A stretch of DNA of 64,000 nt, taken from NCBI GenBank assembly GCA_964017155.1, contig OZ024857.1:34121042-34185041 (forward strand). The letters run 5' to 3'. The DNA is from Oasisia sp. SBJ-2009 (Eukaryota > Annelida > Polychaeta > Sabellida > Siboglinidae). The first letter of the stretch is position 1, and every line of letters starts with the position of its first letter. Of this stretch, positions 1 through 13,200 are shown one piece after another. The position numbers were made by a program, and so were the translations under genes. The notes beneath the pieces are model-generated. The model was not told the origin of the DNA, did not search any database, and saw only the letters and a program-made list of their open reading frames with translations.

Positions 1-565
1 CCAACCTCCGCACTCCACCCAACTTACGCACTCCACCCAACCTCCCCGCTTCACCCAACCTCCCCACTCCACACAACTTCCCCACTTCACACAACCTCCC
101 CACTCAACCCAACCTCCCCACTTCACCCAACCTCCCCATTTCACCCAACCTCCCCACATCACCCAACCTCCCCACTCCACCCAACCTCCCCAAATCACCC
201 AACGTCCCCATTCCATTCAAATTCCCCATTCCACCCATCCTCCTCACTCCACCCAACCTCCCCACTCCACCCAACCTCCCCACTCCACCCAACCTCCCCA
301 CATCACCCAACCTCTCTACTTCGCCCAACCTCCCCACTCCACCCAACCTCCGCACTCCACCCAAAGTTCGCACTCAACCCAACCTCCACACTTCACCCAA
401 CCTCCCAACTCCACCCAACCTCCCCTCTCCACCCAACCTCCCCACTTAACCCAACCTCCCCACTCCACGCAACCTCCCCACCCCGCCCAAACTCCCCTCT
501 CCACCCAACCTCCCCACTTCACCCAACCTCCCCACTTCACGCAACCTCCGCACTCCACACAACTT
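1..565. repeat. First member of a 2,359-bp-offset duplication
   Basis: The bases match 2360-2924 with few differences. Shared landmarks include the CCAACTTACGCAC monomer near 20, the CCCCGCTTC monomer near 46 and the AAAGTTCG monomer at 363 (partner at 2722). Similarity stops near 565, where this copy continues into CTTCATACAACC and the other into CTTCCGCACTCC. The offset is 131 monomers plus 1 base, explained by one 19-bp unit near 1996. The left end of the duplication may lie outside the window. Confidence 0.85.
363..379. repeat. AAAGTTCGCACTCAA divergent landmark monomer
   Basis: This is one of the least C-rich monomers, with G on the + strand and a CpG. It is always followed by CCCAACCTCCACACTTCA and then CCTCCCAACTCCA. 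Positions seen include 363, 2722, 3991, 4571, 5462, 6024, 8750, 10195, 10775, 11450, 12138 and 14829, with counterparts in later HOR copies. The fixed neighbours show that it travels as part of a larger block rather than arising repeatedly. Its CTCAACCC end creates the TGA that closes one minus-strand frame. Confidence 0.85.
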
Positions 566-2359
566 CCCCACTTCATACAACCTCCCCACTCAACCTAATC
601 TCCCCACTTCACCCAACATCCCCACTTCACCCAACCTCCCCACATCACCCAACCTCCCCACTCCACCCAACCTCCCCAAATCACCCAACCTCCCCACTCC
701 ACTCAATCTCCCCACTCCACCCAACCTCCTCACTCCACCCAACCTCCCCACTTCACCCAACCTCCCCAGAGCACCCAACCTCCCCACTCCACCGAACCTC
801 CCCACTCCACCCAACCTCCCCTCTCCACCCAACCTCCCCACTTAACCCAACCTCCCCACTCCACGCAACCTCCCCACCCCGCCCAAACTCCCCTCTCCAC
901 CCAACCTCCCCACTTCACCCAACCTCCGCACTACACCCAACTTCCGCACTCCACCCAACTTCCGCACTCCACCCAACCTCCGCACTCCACACAACTTCCC
1001 CACTTCACCCAACCTCCCCACATCACCCAACATCCCCACTTCACCCAACCTCCCCACATCACCCAACCTCCCCACATCACCCAACCTCCCCACTCCACCC
1101 AACCTCCCCAAATCACCCAACCTCCCCACTCCACTCAATCTCCCCACTCCACCCAACCTCCTCACTCCACCCAACCTCCCCACTTCACCCAACCTCCCCA
1201 GAGCACCCAACCTCCCCACTCCACCGAACCTCCCCACTCCTCCCAACCTCCCCTCTCCACCCAACCTCCCCACTTAACCCAACCTCCCCACTTCACCCAA
1301 CATCCCCACTTCACCCAACCTCCCCACATCACCCAACCTCCCCACTCCACCCAACCTCCCCAAATCACCCAACCTCCCCACTCCACTCAATCTCCCCACT
1401 CCACCCAACCTCCTCACTCCACCCAACCTCCCCACTTCACCCAACCTCCCCAGAGCACCCAACCTCCCCACTTCACCCAACCTCCCCAGAGCACCCAACC
1501 TCCCCACTCCACCGAACCTCCCCACTCCTCCCAACCTCCCCTCTCCACCCAACCTCCCCACTTAACCCAACTTCCCCACTCCACGCAACCTCCCCACCCC
1601 GCCCAAACTCCCCTCTCCACCCAACCTCCCCACTTCACCCAACCTCCCCACTTCACCCAACCTCCCCATTTCACCCAACCTCCCCACATCACCCAACCTC
1701 CCCACTACACCCAACCTCCCCAAATCACCCAACGTCCCCACTCCACTCAAATTCCCCATTCCACCCATCCTCCTCACTCCACCCAACCTCCCCACTCCAC
1801 CCAACCTCCCCACTCCACCCAACCTCCCAACTCCACCCAACCTCCCCACTTCACCAAACCTCTGCATTCCAACCAACCTCCGCACGCCACCCAACCTCCG
1901 CACTCGAACCAACTTCCGCACTCCACCCAACATCCGCACTCCACCCATCTTCCGCACTCCACCCAACTTCCGCACTCCACCCAACTTCCGCACTCCAATC
2001 CAACCTCCGCACTCCACCCAACCTCCGTCCTCCACCCAACCTCCGCCCTCCACTAAACCTCCCCACTCCACCCAACTTCCCCACTTCACCCAACCTCCCC
2101 ACTCCACCCAACCTCCTCACTCCACCCAACCTCCCCACTCCATCCAACATCCCCAGAGCACCCAACCTCCCTACTCCACGCAACCTCCCCACTTCACCCA
2201 ACCTCCCCACTCCACCCAACCTCCCCACTCCACCCAACCTCCCCACCCCGCCCAAACTCCCCTCTCCACCCAACCTCCCCACTACACCCAACCTCCCCAC
2301 TTCACCCAACCTCCTCACTCCACCCAATCTCCCCACTTCACCCAACCTCCCCACTTCAC

Positions 2360-2924
2360 CCAACCTCCGCACTCCACCCAACTTACGCACTCCACCCAAC
2401 CTCCCCGCTTCACCCAACCTCCCCACTCCACACAACTTCCCCACTTCACACAACCTCCCCACTCAACCCAACCTCCCCACTTCACCCAACCTCCCCATTT
2501 CACCCAACCTCCCCACATCACCCAACCTCCCCACTCCACCCAACCTCCCCAAATCACCCAACGTCCCCATTCCACTCAAATTCCCCATTCCACCCATCCT
2601 CCTCACTCCACCCAACCTCCCCACTCCACCCAACCTCCCCACTCCACCCAACCTCCCCACATCACCCAACCTCTCTACTTCGCCCAACCTCCCCACTCCA
2701 CCCAACCTCCGCACTCCACCCAAAGTTCGCACTCAACCCAACCTCCACACTTCACCCAACCTCCCAACTCCACCCAACCTCCCCTCTCCACCCAACCTCC
2801 CCACTTAACCCAACCTCCCCACTCCACGCAACCTCCCCACCCCGCCCAAACTCCCCTCTCCACCCAACCTCCCCACTTCACCCAACCTCCCCACTTCACG
2901 CAACCTCCGCACTCCACACAACTT
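2360..2924. repeat. Second member of the 2,359-bp-offset duplication
   Basis: This is the partner of 1-565 and carries the same monomer order, including the AAAGTTCG unit at 2722. It lies about 0.8 kb before the start of HOR copy 1. Related but not identical runs occur inside the HOR, around 8400-8800 and 9850-10250. Confidence 0.85.
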
Positions 2925-3150
2925 CCGCACTCCACCCAACCTCCCCACTCCACCCAACTTCCCCACTTCACCCAACCTCCCCACTCCACCCAACCTCCTC
3001 ACTCCACCCAACCTCCCCACTTCACCCAACATCCCCAGAGCATCCAACCTCCCCACACCACGCAACCTCCCCACTCCACCCAACCTCCCCACCCCGCCCA
3101 AACTCCCCTCTCCACCCAACCTCCCCACTTCACCCAACCTCCCCACATCA

Positions 3151-3177
3151 CCGAAACTCCCCACTCTCCCCACTTCA
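3151..3177. repeat. 27-bp one-and-a-half monomer (ACTCTCCCCAC type)
   Basis: The unit reads CCGAAACTCCCCACTC followed directly by TCCCCACTTCA, that is 18 plus 9 bases. The same long unit recurs near 5144, 6471, 11222, 12585, 13278, 13449 and 17350 in HOR copy 1, at the matching places in copies 2 and 3, and in the right flank (for example near 49222, 54020 and 62219). The extra nine bases keep a minus-strand frame open, giving a GRVGSFGDV-like nonapeptide in place of a hexapeptide. Small variants exist: CTGAAACT at 5144 and CCGAGACT at 6471. Confidence 0.88.
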
Positions 3178-4080
3178 CCCAACCTCCCCAGTCCACCCAA
3201 CCTCCCCACTTCACCCAACCTTCGCACTTCATCCAACCTCCGCACTCCACCCAACCTCCGCACTCCACCCAACTTCCGCACTCCACCCAACCTCCGCACT
3301 CCACACAACTTCCCCACTTCATACAACCTCCCCACTCAACCCAACCTCCCCACTTCACCCAACATCCCCACTTCACCCAAACTCCCCACATCACCCAACC
3401 TCCCCACTCCACCCAACCTCCCCAAATCACCCAACCTCCCCACTCCACTCAATCTCCCCACTCCACCCAACCTCCTCACTCCACCCAACCTCCCCACTTC
3501 ACCCAACCTCCCCAGAGCACCCAACCTCCCCACTCCACCGAACCTCCCCACTCCACACAACCTCCCCTCTCCACCCAACCTCCCCAATTAACCCAACCTC
3601 CCCTCTCCACGCAACCTCCCCACCCCGCCCAAACTCCCCTCTCCACCCAACCTCCCCACTTCATCCAACCTCCCCACTTCACCCAACCTCCGCACTCCAC
3701 ACAACTTCCCCACTTCACACAACCTCCCCACTCAACCCAACCTCCCCACTTCACCCAACCTCCCCATTTCACCCAACCTCCCCACATCACCCAACCTCCC
3801 CACTCCACCCAACCTCCCCAAATCACCCAACGTCCCCATTCCACTGAAATTCCCCTTTCCACCCATCCTCCTCACTCCACCCAACCTCCCCACTCCACCC
3901 AACCTCCCCACTCCACCCAACCTCCCCACATCACCCAACCTCCCTATTTCGCCCAACCTCCCCACTCCACCCAACCTCCGCACTCCACCCAAAGTTCGCA
4001 CTCAACCCAACCTCCACACTTCACCCAACCTCCCAACTCCACCCAACCTCCCCACTTCACCAAACCTCCGCATTCCAACC

Positions 4081-4089
4081 AACCAATCT
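4081..4089. repeat. AACCAATCT out-of-register junction, first of 23
   Basis: A monomer ending CATTCCAACCAACC runs directly into AATCTCCCCACTCC, making a 22-bp unit (18+4). This breakpoint recurs with the same sequence at 4081, 5552, 8840, 10285, 11540, 16413, 17668, 18050, 19521, 24148, 25593, 26848, 31721, 32976, 33358, 34829, 39456, 40901, 42156, 47029, 48284, 53085 and 54340. Spacings of 1,471, 1,445 and 1,255 bp repeat, so it marks the ends of second-tier blocks. It is absent before 4081 and after 54340. Confidence 0.92.
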
Positions 4090-5865
4090 CCCCACTCCAC
4101 CCAACCTCCTCACTCCACCCAACCTCCCCACTTCACCCAACCTCCCCAGAGCACCCAACCTCCCCACTCCACCGAACCTCCCCACTCCACACAACCTCCC
4201 CTCTCCACACGACCTCCCCACTTAACCCAACCTCCCCACTCCACGCAACCTCCCCACCCCGCCCAAACTCCCCTCTCCACCCAACCTCCCCACTTCACCC
4301 AACCTCCCCACTTCACCCAACCTCCGCACTCCACACAACTTCCCCACTTCACACAACCTCCCCACTCAACCCAACCTCCCCACTCCACCCAACCTCCCCA
4401 AATCACCCAACGTCCCCACTCCACTCAAATTACCCATTCCACCCATCCTCCTCACTCCACCCAACCTCCCCACTCCACCCAACCTCCCCACTCCACCCAA
4501 CCTCCCCACATCACCCAACCTCCCTACTTCGCCCAACCTCCCCACTCCACCCAACCTCCGCACTCCACCCAAAGTTCGCACTCAACCCAACCTCCACACT
4601 TCACCCAACCTCCCAACTCCACCCAACCTCCCCACTTCACCAAACCTCCGCACTCGAACCAACTTCCGCACTCCACCCAACCTTCGCACTCCACCCAACT
4701 TCCGCACTCCACCCAACTTCCGCACTCCACCCAACTTCCGCACTCCATCCAACCTCCACACTCCACCCAACCTCCCCACTCCACCGAACCTCCCCACTCC
4801 ACCCAACCTCCCCTCTCCACCCAACCTCCCCACTTAACCCAATCTCCCCACTCCACGCAACCTCCCCACCCCGCCCAAACTCCCCTCTCCACCCAACCTC
4901 CCCACTTCACCCAACCTCCCCACTTCACCCAACCTCCGCACTCCACACAACTTCCGCACTCCACCCAACCTCCCCACTCCACCCAACTTCCCCACTTCAC
5001 CCAACCTCCCCACTCCACCCAACCTCCTCACTCCACCCAACCTCCCCACTTCACCCAACATCCCCACTCCACCCAACCTCCCCACCCCGCCCAAACTCCC
5101 CTCTCCACCCAACCTCCCCACTTCACCCAACCTCCCCACATCACTGAAACTCCCCACTCTCCCCACTTCACCCAACCTCCCCACTCCACCCAACCTCCCC
5201 ACTTCACCCAACCTTCGCACTTCATCCAACCTCCGCACTCCACCCAACCTCCGCACTACACCCAACTTCCGCACTCCACCCAACTTCCGCACTCCACCCA
5301 ACCTCCGGACTCCACACAACTTCCCCTCTTCATACAACCTCCCCACTCAACCCAACCTCCCCACATCACCCAACCTCCCCACTCCACCCAACCTCCCCAC
5401 ATCACCCAACCTCCCTACTTCGCCCAACCTCCCCACTCCACCCAACCTCCGCACTCCACCCAAAGTTCGCACTCAACCCAACCTCCACACTTCACCCAAC
5501 CTCCCAACTCCACCCAACCTCCCCACTTCACCAAACCTCCGCATTCCAACCAACCAATCTCCCCACTCCACCCAACCTCCTCACTCCACCCAACCTCCCC
5601 ACTTCACCCAACCTCCCCAGAGCACGCAACCTCCCCACTCCACCGAACCTCCCCACTCCACACAACCTCCCCTCTCCACACAACCTCCCCACTTAACCCA
5701 ACCTCCCCACTCCACGCAACCTCCCCACCCCGCCCAAACTCCCCTCTCCACCCAACCTCCCCACTTCACCCAACCTCCCCACTTTACCCAACCTCCGCAC
5801 TCCACACAACTTCCCCACTTCACACAACCTCCCCACTCAACCCAACCTCCCCACTCCACCCAACC

Positions 5866-7204
5866 TCCCCAAATCACCCAACGTCCCCACTCCACTCAAA
5901 TTCCCCATTCCACCCATCCTCCTCACTCCACCCAACCTCCCCACTCCACCCAACCTCCCCACATCACCCAACCTCCCTACTTCGCCCAACCTCCCCACTC
6001 CACCCAACCTCCGCACTCCACCCAAAGTTCGCACTCAACCCAACCTCCACACTTCACCCAACCTCCCAACTCCACCCAACCTCCCCACTTCACCAAACTT
6101 CCGCACTCGAACCAACTTCCGCACTCCACCCAACCTTCGCACTCCACCCAACTTCCGCACTCCACCCAACTTCCGCACTCCACCCAACTTCCGCACTCCA
6201 TCCAACCTCCACACTCCACCCAACCTCCGCACTCCACACAACTTCCGCACTCCACCCAACCTCCCCACTCCACGCAACTTCCCCACTTCACCCAACCTCC
6301 CCACTCCACCCAACCTCCTCACTCCACCCAACCTCCCCACTTCACCCAACATCCCCAGAGCACCCAACCTCCCCACACCACGCAACCTTACCACTCCACC
6401 CAACCTCCCCACCCCGGCCAAACTCCCCTCTCCATCCAACCTCCCCACTTCACCCAACCTCCCCACATCACCGAGACTCCCCACTCTCCCCACTTCACCC
6501 AACCTCCCCACCACCCAACCTCCCCACTTCACCCAACCTTCGCACTTCATCCAACCTCCGCACTCCACCCAACCTCCGCACTCCACCCAACTTCCGCACT
6601 CCACCCAACTTCCGCACTCCACCCAACCTCCGCACTCCACACAACTTCCCCACTTCATACAACCTCCGCACTCAACCTAACCTCCCCACTTCACCCAACA
6701 TCCCCACTTCACCCAACCTCCCCACATCACCCAACCTCCCCACTCCACCCAACCTCCCCAAATCACCCAACCTCCCCACTCCACTCAATCTCCCCACTCC
6801 ACCCAACCTCCTCACTCCACCCAACCTCCCCACTTCACCCAACCTCCCCAGAGCACCCAACCTCCCCACTCCACCGAACCTCCCCACTCCACCCAACCTC
6901 CCCTCTCCACCCAACCTCCCCACTTAACCCAACCTCCCCACTCCACGCAACCTCCCCACCCCGCCCAAACTCCCCTCTCCACCCAACCTCCCCACTTCAC
7001 CCAACCTCCCCACTTCACCCAACCTCCCCACCCCGCCCAAACTCCCCTCTCCACCCAACCTCCCCACTTCACCCAACCTCCGCAGTTCACACAACCTCCC
7101 CACTTCACCCAACCTCCTCACTCCACCCAACCTCCCTACTTCACCCAACCTCCCCACTCCACCCAACCTCCCAACTCCACCCAACCTCCCCACTCCACCC
7201 AACC
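5866..7204. repeat. Single-copy state of the 1,339-bp block in HOR copy 1
   Basis: This block appears once here and is followed at 7205 by CCTCCTCACTCC. In copies 2 and 3 the same block is followed by a second identical block before that sequence is reached. Its length is 74 monomers plus 7 bases. It contains one 27-bp long unit (near 6471, +9) and one 16-bp short unit (near 6508, -2), which together give exactly +7. Confidence 0.9.
6505..6520. repeat. 16-bp unit (-2) CCCCACCACCCAACC
   Basis: The CACTCCACCC pattern has lost two bases, giving CACCACCC. It is present once in HOR copy 1 and twice in each long copy, because it lies within the doubled 1,339-bp block (near 20477 and 21816, and +15,308). 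Confidence 0.8.
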
Positions 7205-7499
7205 TCCTCACTCCACACAACTTCCCCACTTCATACAACCTCCCCACTCCACCCAACCTCCTCACTCCACACAACTTCCCCACTTCATACAACCTCCGCA
7301 CTCAACCTAACCTCCCCACTTCACCCAACATCCCCACTTCACCCAACATCCCCACTCCACCCAACCTCCCCACCCCGCCCAAACTCCCCTCTCCACCCAA
7401 CCTCCCCACTTCACCCAACCTCCCCACATCACCCAACCTCCCCACTCCACCCAACCTCCCCAAATCACCCAACCTCCCCACTCCACTCAATCTCCCCAC

Positions 7500-10285
7500 T
7501 CCACCGAACCTCCCCACTCCTCCCAACCTCCCCTCTCCACCCAACCTCCCCACTTAACCCAACTTCCCCACTCCACGCAACCTCCCCACCCCGCCCAAAC
7601 TCCCCTCTCCACCCAACCTCCCCACTTCACCCAACCTCCCCACTTCACCCAACCTCCGCACTCCACACAACTTCCCCACTTCACACAACCTCCCCACTCA
7701 ACCCAACCTCCCCACTTCACCCAACCTCCCCATTTCACCCAACCTCCCCACATCACCCAACCTCCCCACTACACCCAACCTCCCCAAATCACCCAACGTC
7801 CCCACTCCACTCAAATTCCCCATTCCACCCATCCTCCTCACTCCACCCAACCTCCCCACTCCACCCAACCTCCCAACTCCACCCAACCTCCCCACTTCAC
7901 CAAACCTCCGCATTCCAACCAACCTCCGCACGCCACCCAACCTCCGCACTCGAACCAACTTCCGCACTTCACCCAACCTCCGCACTCCACCCATCTTCCG
8001 CACTCCACCCAACTTCCGCACTCAACCCAACTTCCGCACTCCAATCCAACCTCCGCACTCCACCCAACCTCCGTCCTCCACCCAACCTCCGCCCTCCACT
8101 AAACCTCCCCACTCCACCCAACTTCCCCACTTCACCCAACCTCCCCACTCCACCCAACCTCCTCACTCCACCCAACCTCCCCACTCCACCCAACATCCCC
8201 AGAGCACCCAACCTCCCCACTCCACGCAACCTCCCCACTTCACCCAACCTCCCCACTCCACCCAACCTCCCCACCCCACCCAAACTCCCCTCTCCACCCA
8301 ACCTCCCCACTACACCCAACCTCCCCACTTCACCCAACCTCCTCACTCCACCCAATCTCCCCACTTCACCCAACCTCCCTACTTCACCCAACCTCCGCAC
8401 TCCACCCAACTTACGCACTCCACCCAACCTCCCCGCTTCACCCAACCTCCCCACTCCACACAACTTCCCCACTTCACACAACCTCCCCACTCAACCCAAC
8501 CTCCCCACTTCACCCAACCTCCCCATTTCACCCAACCTCCCCACATCACCCAACCTCCCCACTCCACCCAACCTCCCCAAATCACCCAACGTCCCCATTC
8601 CACTCAAATTCCCCATTCCACCCATCCTCCTCACTCCACCCAACCTCCCCACTCCACCCAACCTCCCCACTCCACCCAACCTCCCCACATCACCCAACCT
8701 CCCTACTTCGCCCAACCTCCCCACTCCACCCAACCTCCGCACTCCACCCAAAGTTCGCACTCAACCCAACCTCCACACTTCACCCAACCTCCCAACTCCA
8801 CCCAACCTCCCCACTTCACCAAACCTCCGCATTCCAACCAACCAATCTCCCCACTCCACCCAACCTCCTCACTCCACCCAACCTCCCCACTTCACCCAAC
8901 CTCCCCAGAGCACCCAACCTCCCCACTCCACCGAACCTCCCCACTCCTCCCAACCTCCCCTCTCCACCCAACCTCCCCACTTAACCCAACTTCCCCACTC
9001 CACGCAACCTCCCCACCCCGCCCAAACTCCCCTCTCCACCCAACCTCCCCACTTCACCCAACCTCCCCACTTCACCCAACCTCCGCACTCCACACAACTT
9101 CCCCACTTCACACAACCTCCCCACTCAACCCAACCTCCCCACTTCACCCAACCTCCCCATTTCACCCAACCTCCCCACATCACCCAACCTCCCCACTACA
9201 CCCAACCTCCCCAAATCACCCAACGTCCCCACTCCACTCAAATTCCCCATTCCACCCATCCTCCTCACTCCACCCAACCTCCCCACTCCACCCAACCTCC
9301 CCACTCCACCCAACCTCCCAACTCCACCCAACCTCCCCACTTCACCAAACCTCCGCAATCCAACCAAACTCCGCACGCAACCCAACCTCCGCACTCGAAC
9401 CAACTTCCGCACTTCACCCAACCTCCGCACTCCACCCATCTTCCGCACTCCACCCAACTTCCGCACTCAACCCAACTTCCGCACTCCAATCCAACCTCCG
9501 CACTCCACCCAACCTCCGTCCTCCACCCAACCTCCGCCCTCCACTAAACCTCCCCACTCCACCCAACTTCCCCACTTCACCCAACCTCCCCACTCCACCC
9601 AACCTCCTCACTCCACCCAACCTCCCCACTCCACCCAACATCCCCAGAGCACCCAACCTCCCCACTCCACGCAACCTCCCCACTTCACCCAACCTCCCCA
9701 CTCCACCCAACCTCCCCACCCCACCCAAACTCCCCTCTCCACCCAACCTCCCCACTACACCCAACCTCCCCACTTCACCCAACCTCCTCACTCCACCCAA
9801 TCTCCCCACTTCACCCAACCTCCCTACTTCACCCAACCTCCGCACTCCACCCAACTTACGCACTCCACCCAACCTCCCCGCTTCACCCAACCTCCCCACT
9901 CCACACAACTTCCCCACTTCACACAACCTCCCCACTCAACCCAACCTCCCCACTTCACCCAACCTCCCCATTTCACCCAACCTCCCCACATCACCCAACC
10001 TCCCCACTCCACCCAACCTCCCCAAATCACCCAACGTCCCCATTCCACTCAAATTCCCCATTCCACCCATCCTCCTCACTCCACCCAACCTCCCCACTCC
10101 ACCCAACCTCCCCACTCCACCCAACCTCCCCACATCACCCAACCTCCCTACTTCGCCCAACCTCCCCACTCCACCCAACCTCCGCACTCCACCCAAAGTT
10201 CGCACTCAACCCAACCTCCACACTTCACCCAACCTCCCAACTCCACCCAACCTCCCCACTTCACCAAACCTCCGCATTCCAACCA
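7500..10285. repeat. 1,445-bp sub-block tandem duplication within the HOR
   Basis: Sequence from about 7500 to 8840 recurs from about 8930 to 10285 at an offset of 1,427-1,445 bp. The 18-bp change of offset is one extra CACTCCACCCAACC monomer near 9300. Both members end at the AACCAATCT junction (8840 and 10285) and each carries one 19-bp unit (near 8041 and 9488). The second member has extra substitutions near 9358-9380. The block recurs in copies 2 and 3 at +15,308 and +30,616. Confidence 0.85.
8041..8051. repeat. 19-bp unit (+1) CCAATCCAACC
   Basis: An extra A splits CACTCCA and TCCAACC, giving a 19-bp unit. It also occurs near 1996, 9488 and 14031, with counterparts at the HOR offset, and at 50704, 58677, 61457 and 63229. 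It changes the reading frame by one base. Confidence 0.8.
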
Positions 10286-13200
10286 ACCAATCTCCCCACT
10301 CCACCCAACCTCCTCACTCCACCCAACCTCCCCACTTCACCCAACCTCCCCAGAGCACCCAACCTCCCCACTCCACCGAACCTCCCCACTCCACACAACC
10401 TCCCCTCTCCACCCAACCTCCCCACTTAACCCAACCTCCCCACTCCACGCAACCTCCCCACCCCGCCCAAACTCCCCTCTCCACCCAACCTCCCCACTTC
10501 ACCCAACCTCCCCACTTCACCCAACCTCCGCACTCCACACAACTTCCCCACTTCACACAACCTCCCCACTCAACCCAACCTCCCCACTCCACCCAACCTC
10601 CCCAAATCACCCAACGTCCCCACTCCACTCAAATTCCCCATTCCACCCATCCTCCTCACTCCACCCAACCTCCCCACTCCACCCAACCTCCCCACTCCAC
10701 CCAACCTCCCCACATCACCCAACCTCCCTACTTCGCCCAACCTCCCCACTCCACCCAACCTCCGCACTCCACCCAAAGTTCGCACTCAACCCAACCTCCA
10801 CACTTCACCCAACCTCCCAACTCCACCCAACCTCCACACTTCACCAAACCTCCGCACTCGAACCAACTTCCGCACTCCACCCAAACTTCGCACTCCACCC
10901 AACTTCCGCACTCCACCCAACTTCCGCACTCCACCCAACTTCCGCACTCCATCCAACCTCCGCACTCCACCCAACCTCCGCACTCCACACAACTTCCGCA
11001 CTCCACCCAACCTCCCCACTCCACCCAACTTCCCCACTTCACCCAACCTCCCCACTCCACCCAACCTCCTCACTCCACCCAACCTCCCCACTTCACCCAA
11101 CATCCCCAGAGCACCCAACCTCCCCACACCACGCAATCTCCCCACTCCACCCAACCTCCCCACCCCGGCCAAACTCCCCTCTCCATCCAACCTCCCCACT
11201 TCACCCAAACTCCCCACATCACCGAAACTCCCCACTCTCCCCACTTCACCCAACCTCCCCACTCCACCCAACCTCCCCACTTCACCCAACCTTCGCACTT
11301 CATCCAACCTCCGCACTCCACCCAACCTCCGCACTCCACCCAACTTCCGCACTCCACCCAACTTCCCCACTCCACCCAACCTCCCCACATCACCCAACCT
11401 CCCTACTTCGCCCAACCTCCCCACTCCACCCAACCTCCGCACTCCACCCAAAGTTCGCACTCAACCCAACCTCCACACTTCACCCAACCTCCCAACTCCA
11501 CCCAACCTCCCCACTTCACCAAATCTCCGCATTCCAACCAACCAATCTCCCCACTCCACCCAACCTCCTCACTCCACCCAACCTCCCCAGAGCACCCAAC
11601 CTCCCCAGAGCACCCAACCTCCCCACTCCACCGAACCTCCCCACTCCACACAACCTCCCCTCTCCACCCAACCTCCCCACTTAACCCAACCTCCCCACTC
11701 CACGCAACCTCCCCACCCCGCCCAAACTCCCCTCTCCACCCAACCTCCCCACTTCACCCAACCTCCCCACTTCACCCAACCTCCGCACTCCACACAACTT
11801 CCCCACTTCACACAACCTCCCCACTCAACCCAACCTCCCCACTCCACCCAACCTCCCCAAATCACCCAACGTCCCCACTCCACTCAAATTCCCCATTCCA
11901 CCCATCCTCCTCACTCCACCCAACATCCCCACTCCACCCAACCTCCCCACTCCACCCAACCTCCCCACATCACCCAACCTCCCCACTTCACCAAACCTCC
12001 GCATTCCAACCAACCTCCGCACGCCACCCAACCTCCGCACTCGAACCAACTTCCGCACTCCACCAAACCTCCGCACTCCACCCAACTTCCGCACTCCACC
12101 CAACTTCCGCACTCCACCCAACCTCCGCACTCCACCCAAAGTTCGCACTCAACCCAACCTCCACACTTCACCCAACCTCCCAACTCCACCCAACCTCCCC
12201 ACTTCACCAAACCTCCGCACTCGAACCAACTTCCGCACTCCACCCAACTTTCGCACTCCACCCAACTTCCGCACTCCACCCAACTTCCGCACTCCACCCA
12301 ACTTCCGCCCTCCATCCAACCTCCGCACTCCACCCAACCTCCGCACTCCACACAACTTCCGCACTCCACCCAACCTCCCCACTCCACCCAACTTCCCCAC
12401 TTCACCCAACCTCCCCACTCCACCCAACCTCCTCACTCCACCCAACCTCCCCACTTCACCCAACATCCCCAGAGCACCCAACCTCCCCACACCACGCAAC
12501 CTCCCCACTCCACCCAACCTCCCCACCCCGGCCAAACTCCCCTCTCCATCCAACCTCCCCACTTCACCCAACCTCCCCACATCACCGAAACTCCCCACTC
12601 TCCCCACTTCACCCAACCTCCCCACTCCACCCAACCTCCCCACTTCACCCAACCTTCGCACTTCATCCAACCTCCGCACTCCACCCAACCTCCGCACTCC
12701 ACCCAACTTCCGCACTCCACCCAACTTCCGCACTCCACCCAACCTCCGCACTCCACACAACTTCCCCACTTCATACAACCTCCCCACTCAACCCAACCTC
12801 CCCACTTCACCCAACATCCCCACTTCACCCAACCTCCCCACATCACCCAACCTCCCCACTCCACCCAACCTCCCCAAATCACCCAACCTCCCCACTCCAC
12901 TCAATCTCCCCACTCCACCCAACCTCCTCACTCCACCCAACCTCCCCACTTCACCCAACCTCCCCAGAGCACCCAACCTCCCCACGCCACCGAACCTCCC
13001 CACTCCACCCAACCTCCCCTCTCCACCCAACCTCCCCACTTAACCCAACCTCCCCACTCCACGCAACCTCCCCACCCCGCCCAAACTCCCCTCTCCACCC
13101 AACCTCCCCACTTCACCCAACCTCCCCACTTCACCCAACCTCCCCACTCCACCCAACCTCCTCACTCCACCCAACCTCCCCACTTCACCCAACATCCCCA

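Larger units (their letters stand above)
1..3734. repeat. Left flank of the array, outside the regular HOR
   Basis: This stretch is made of the same 18-bp monomer variants as the rest, but in an order that does not line up with the 13,969/15,308-bp period. It holds a distant duplication at an offset of 2,359 bp, and short blocks repeated within 0.4-1.6 kb (for example near 600-840, 850-1270 and 1280-1560). It has no AACCAATCT junction, which is frequent from 4081 onward. One 27-bp long unit is present near 3151. The join to HOR copy 1 is near 3735, where alignment with 17704 and 33012 begins. No gene or other element is visible. Confidence 0.8.
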
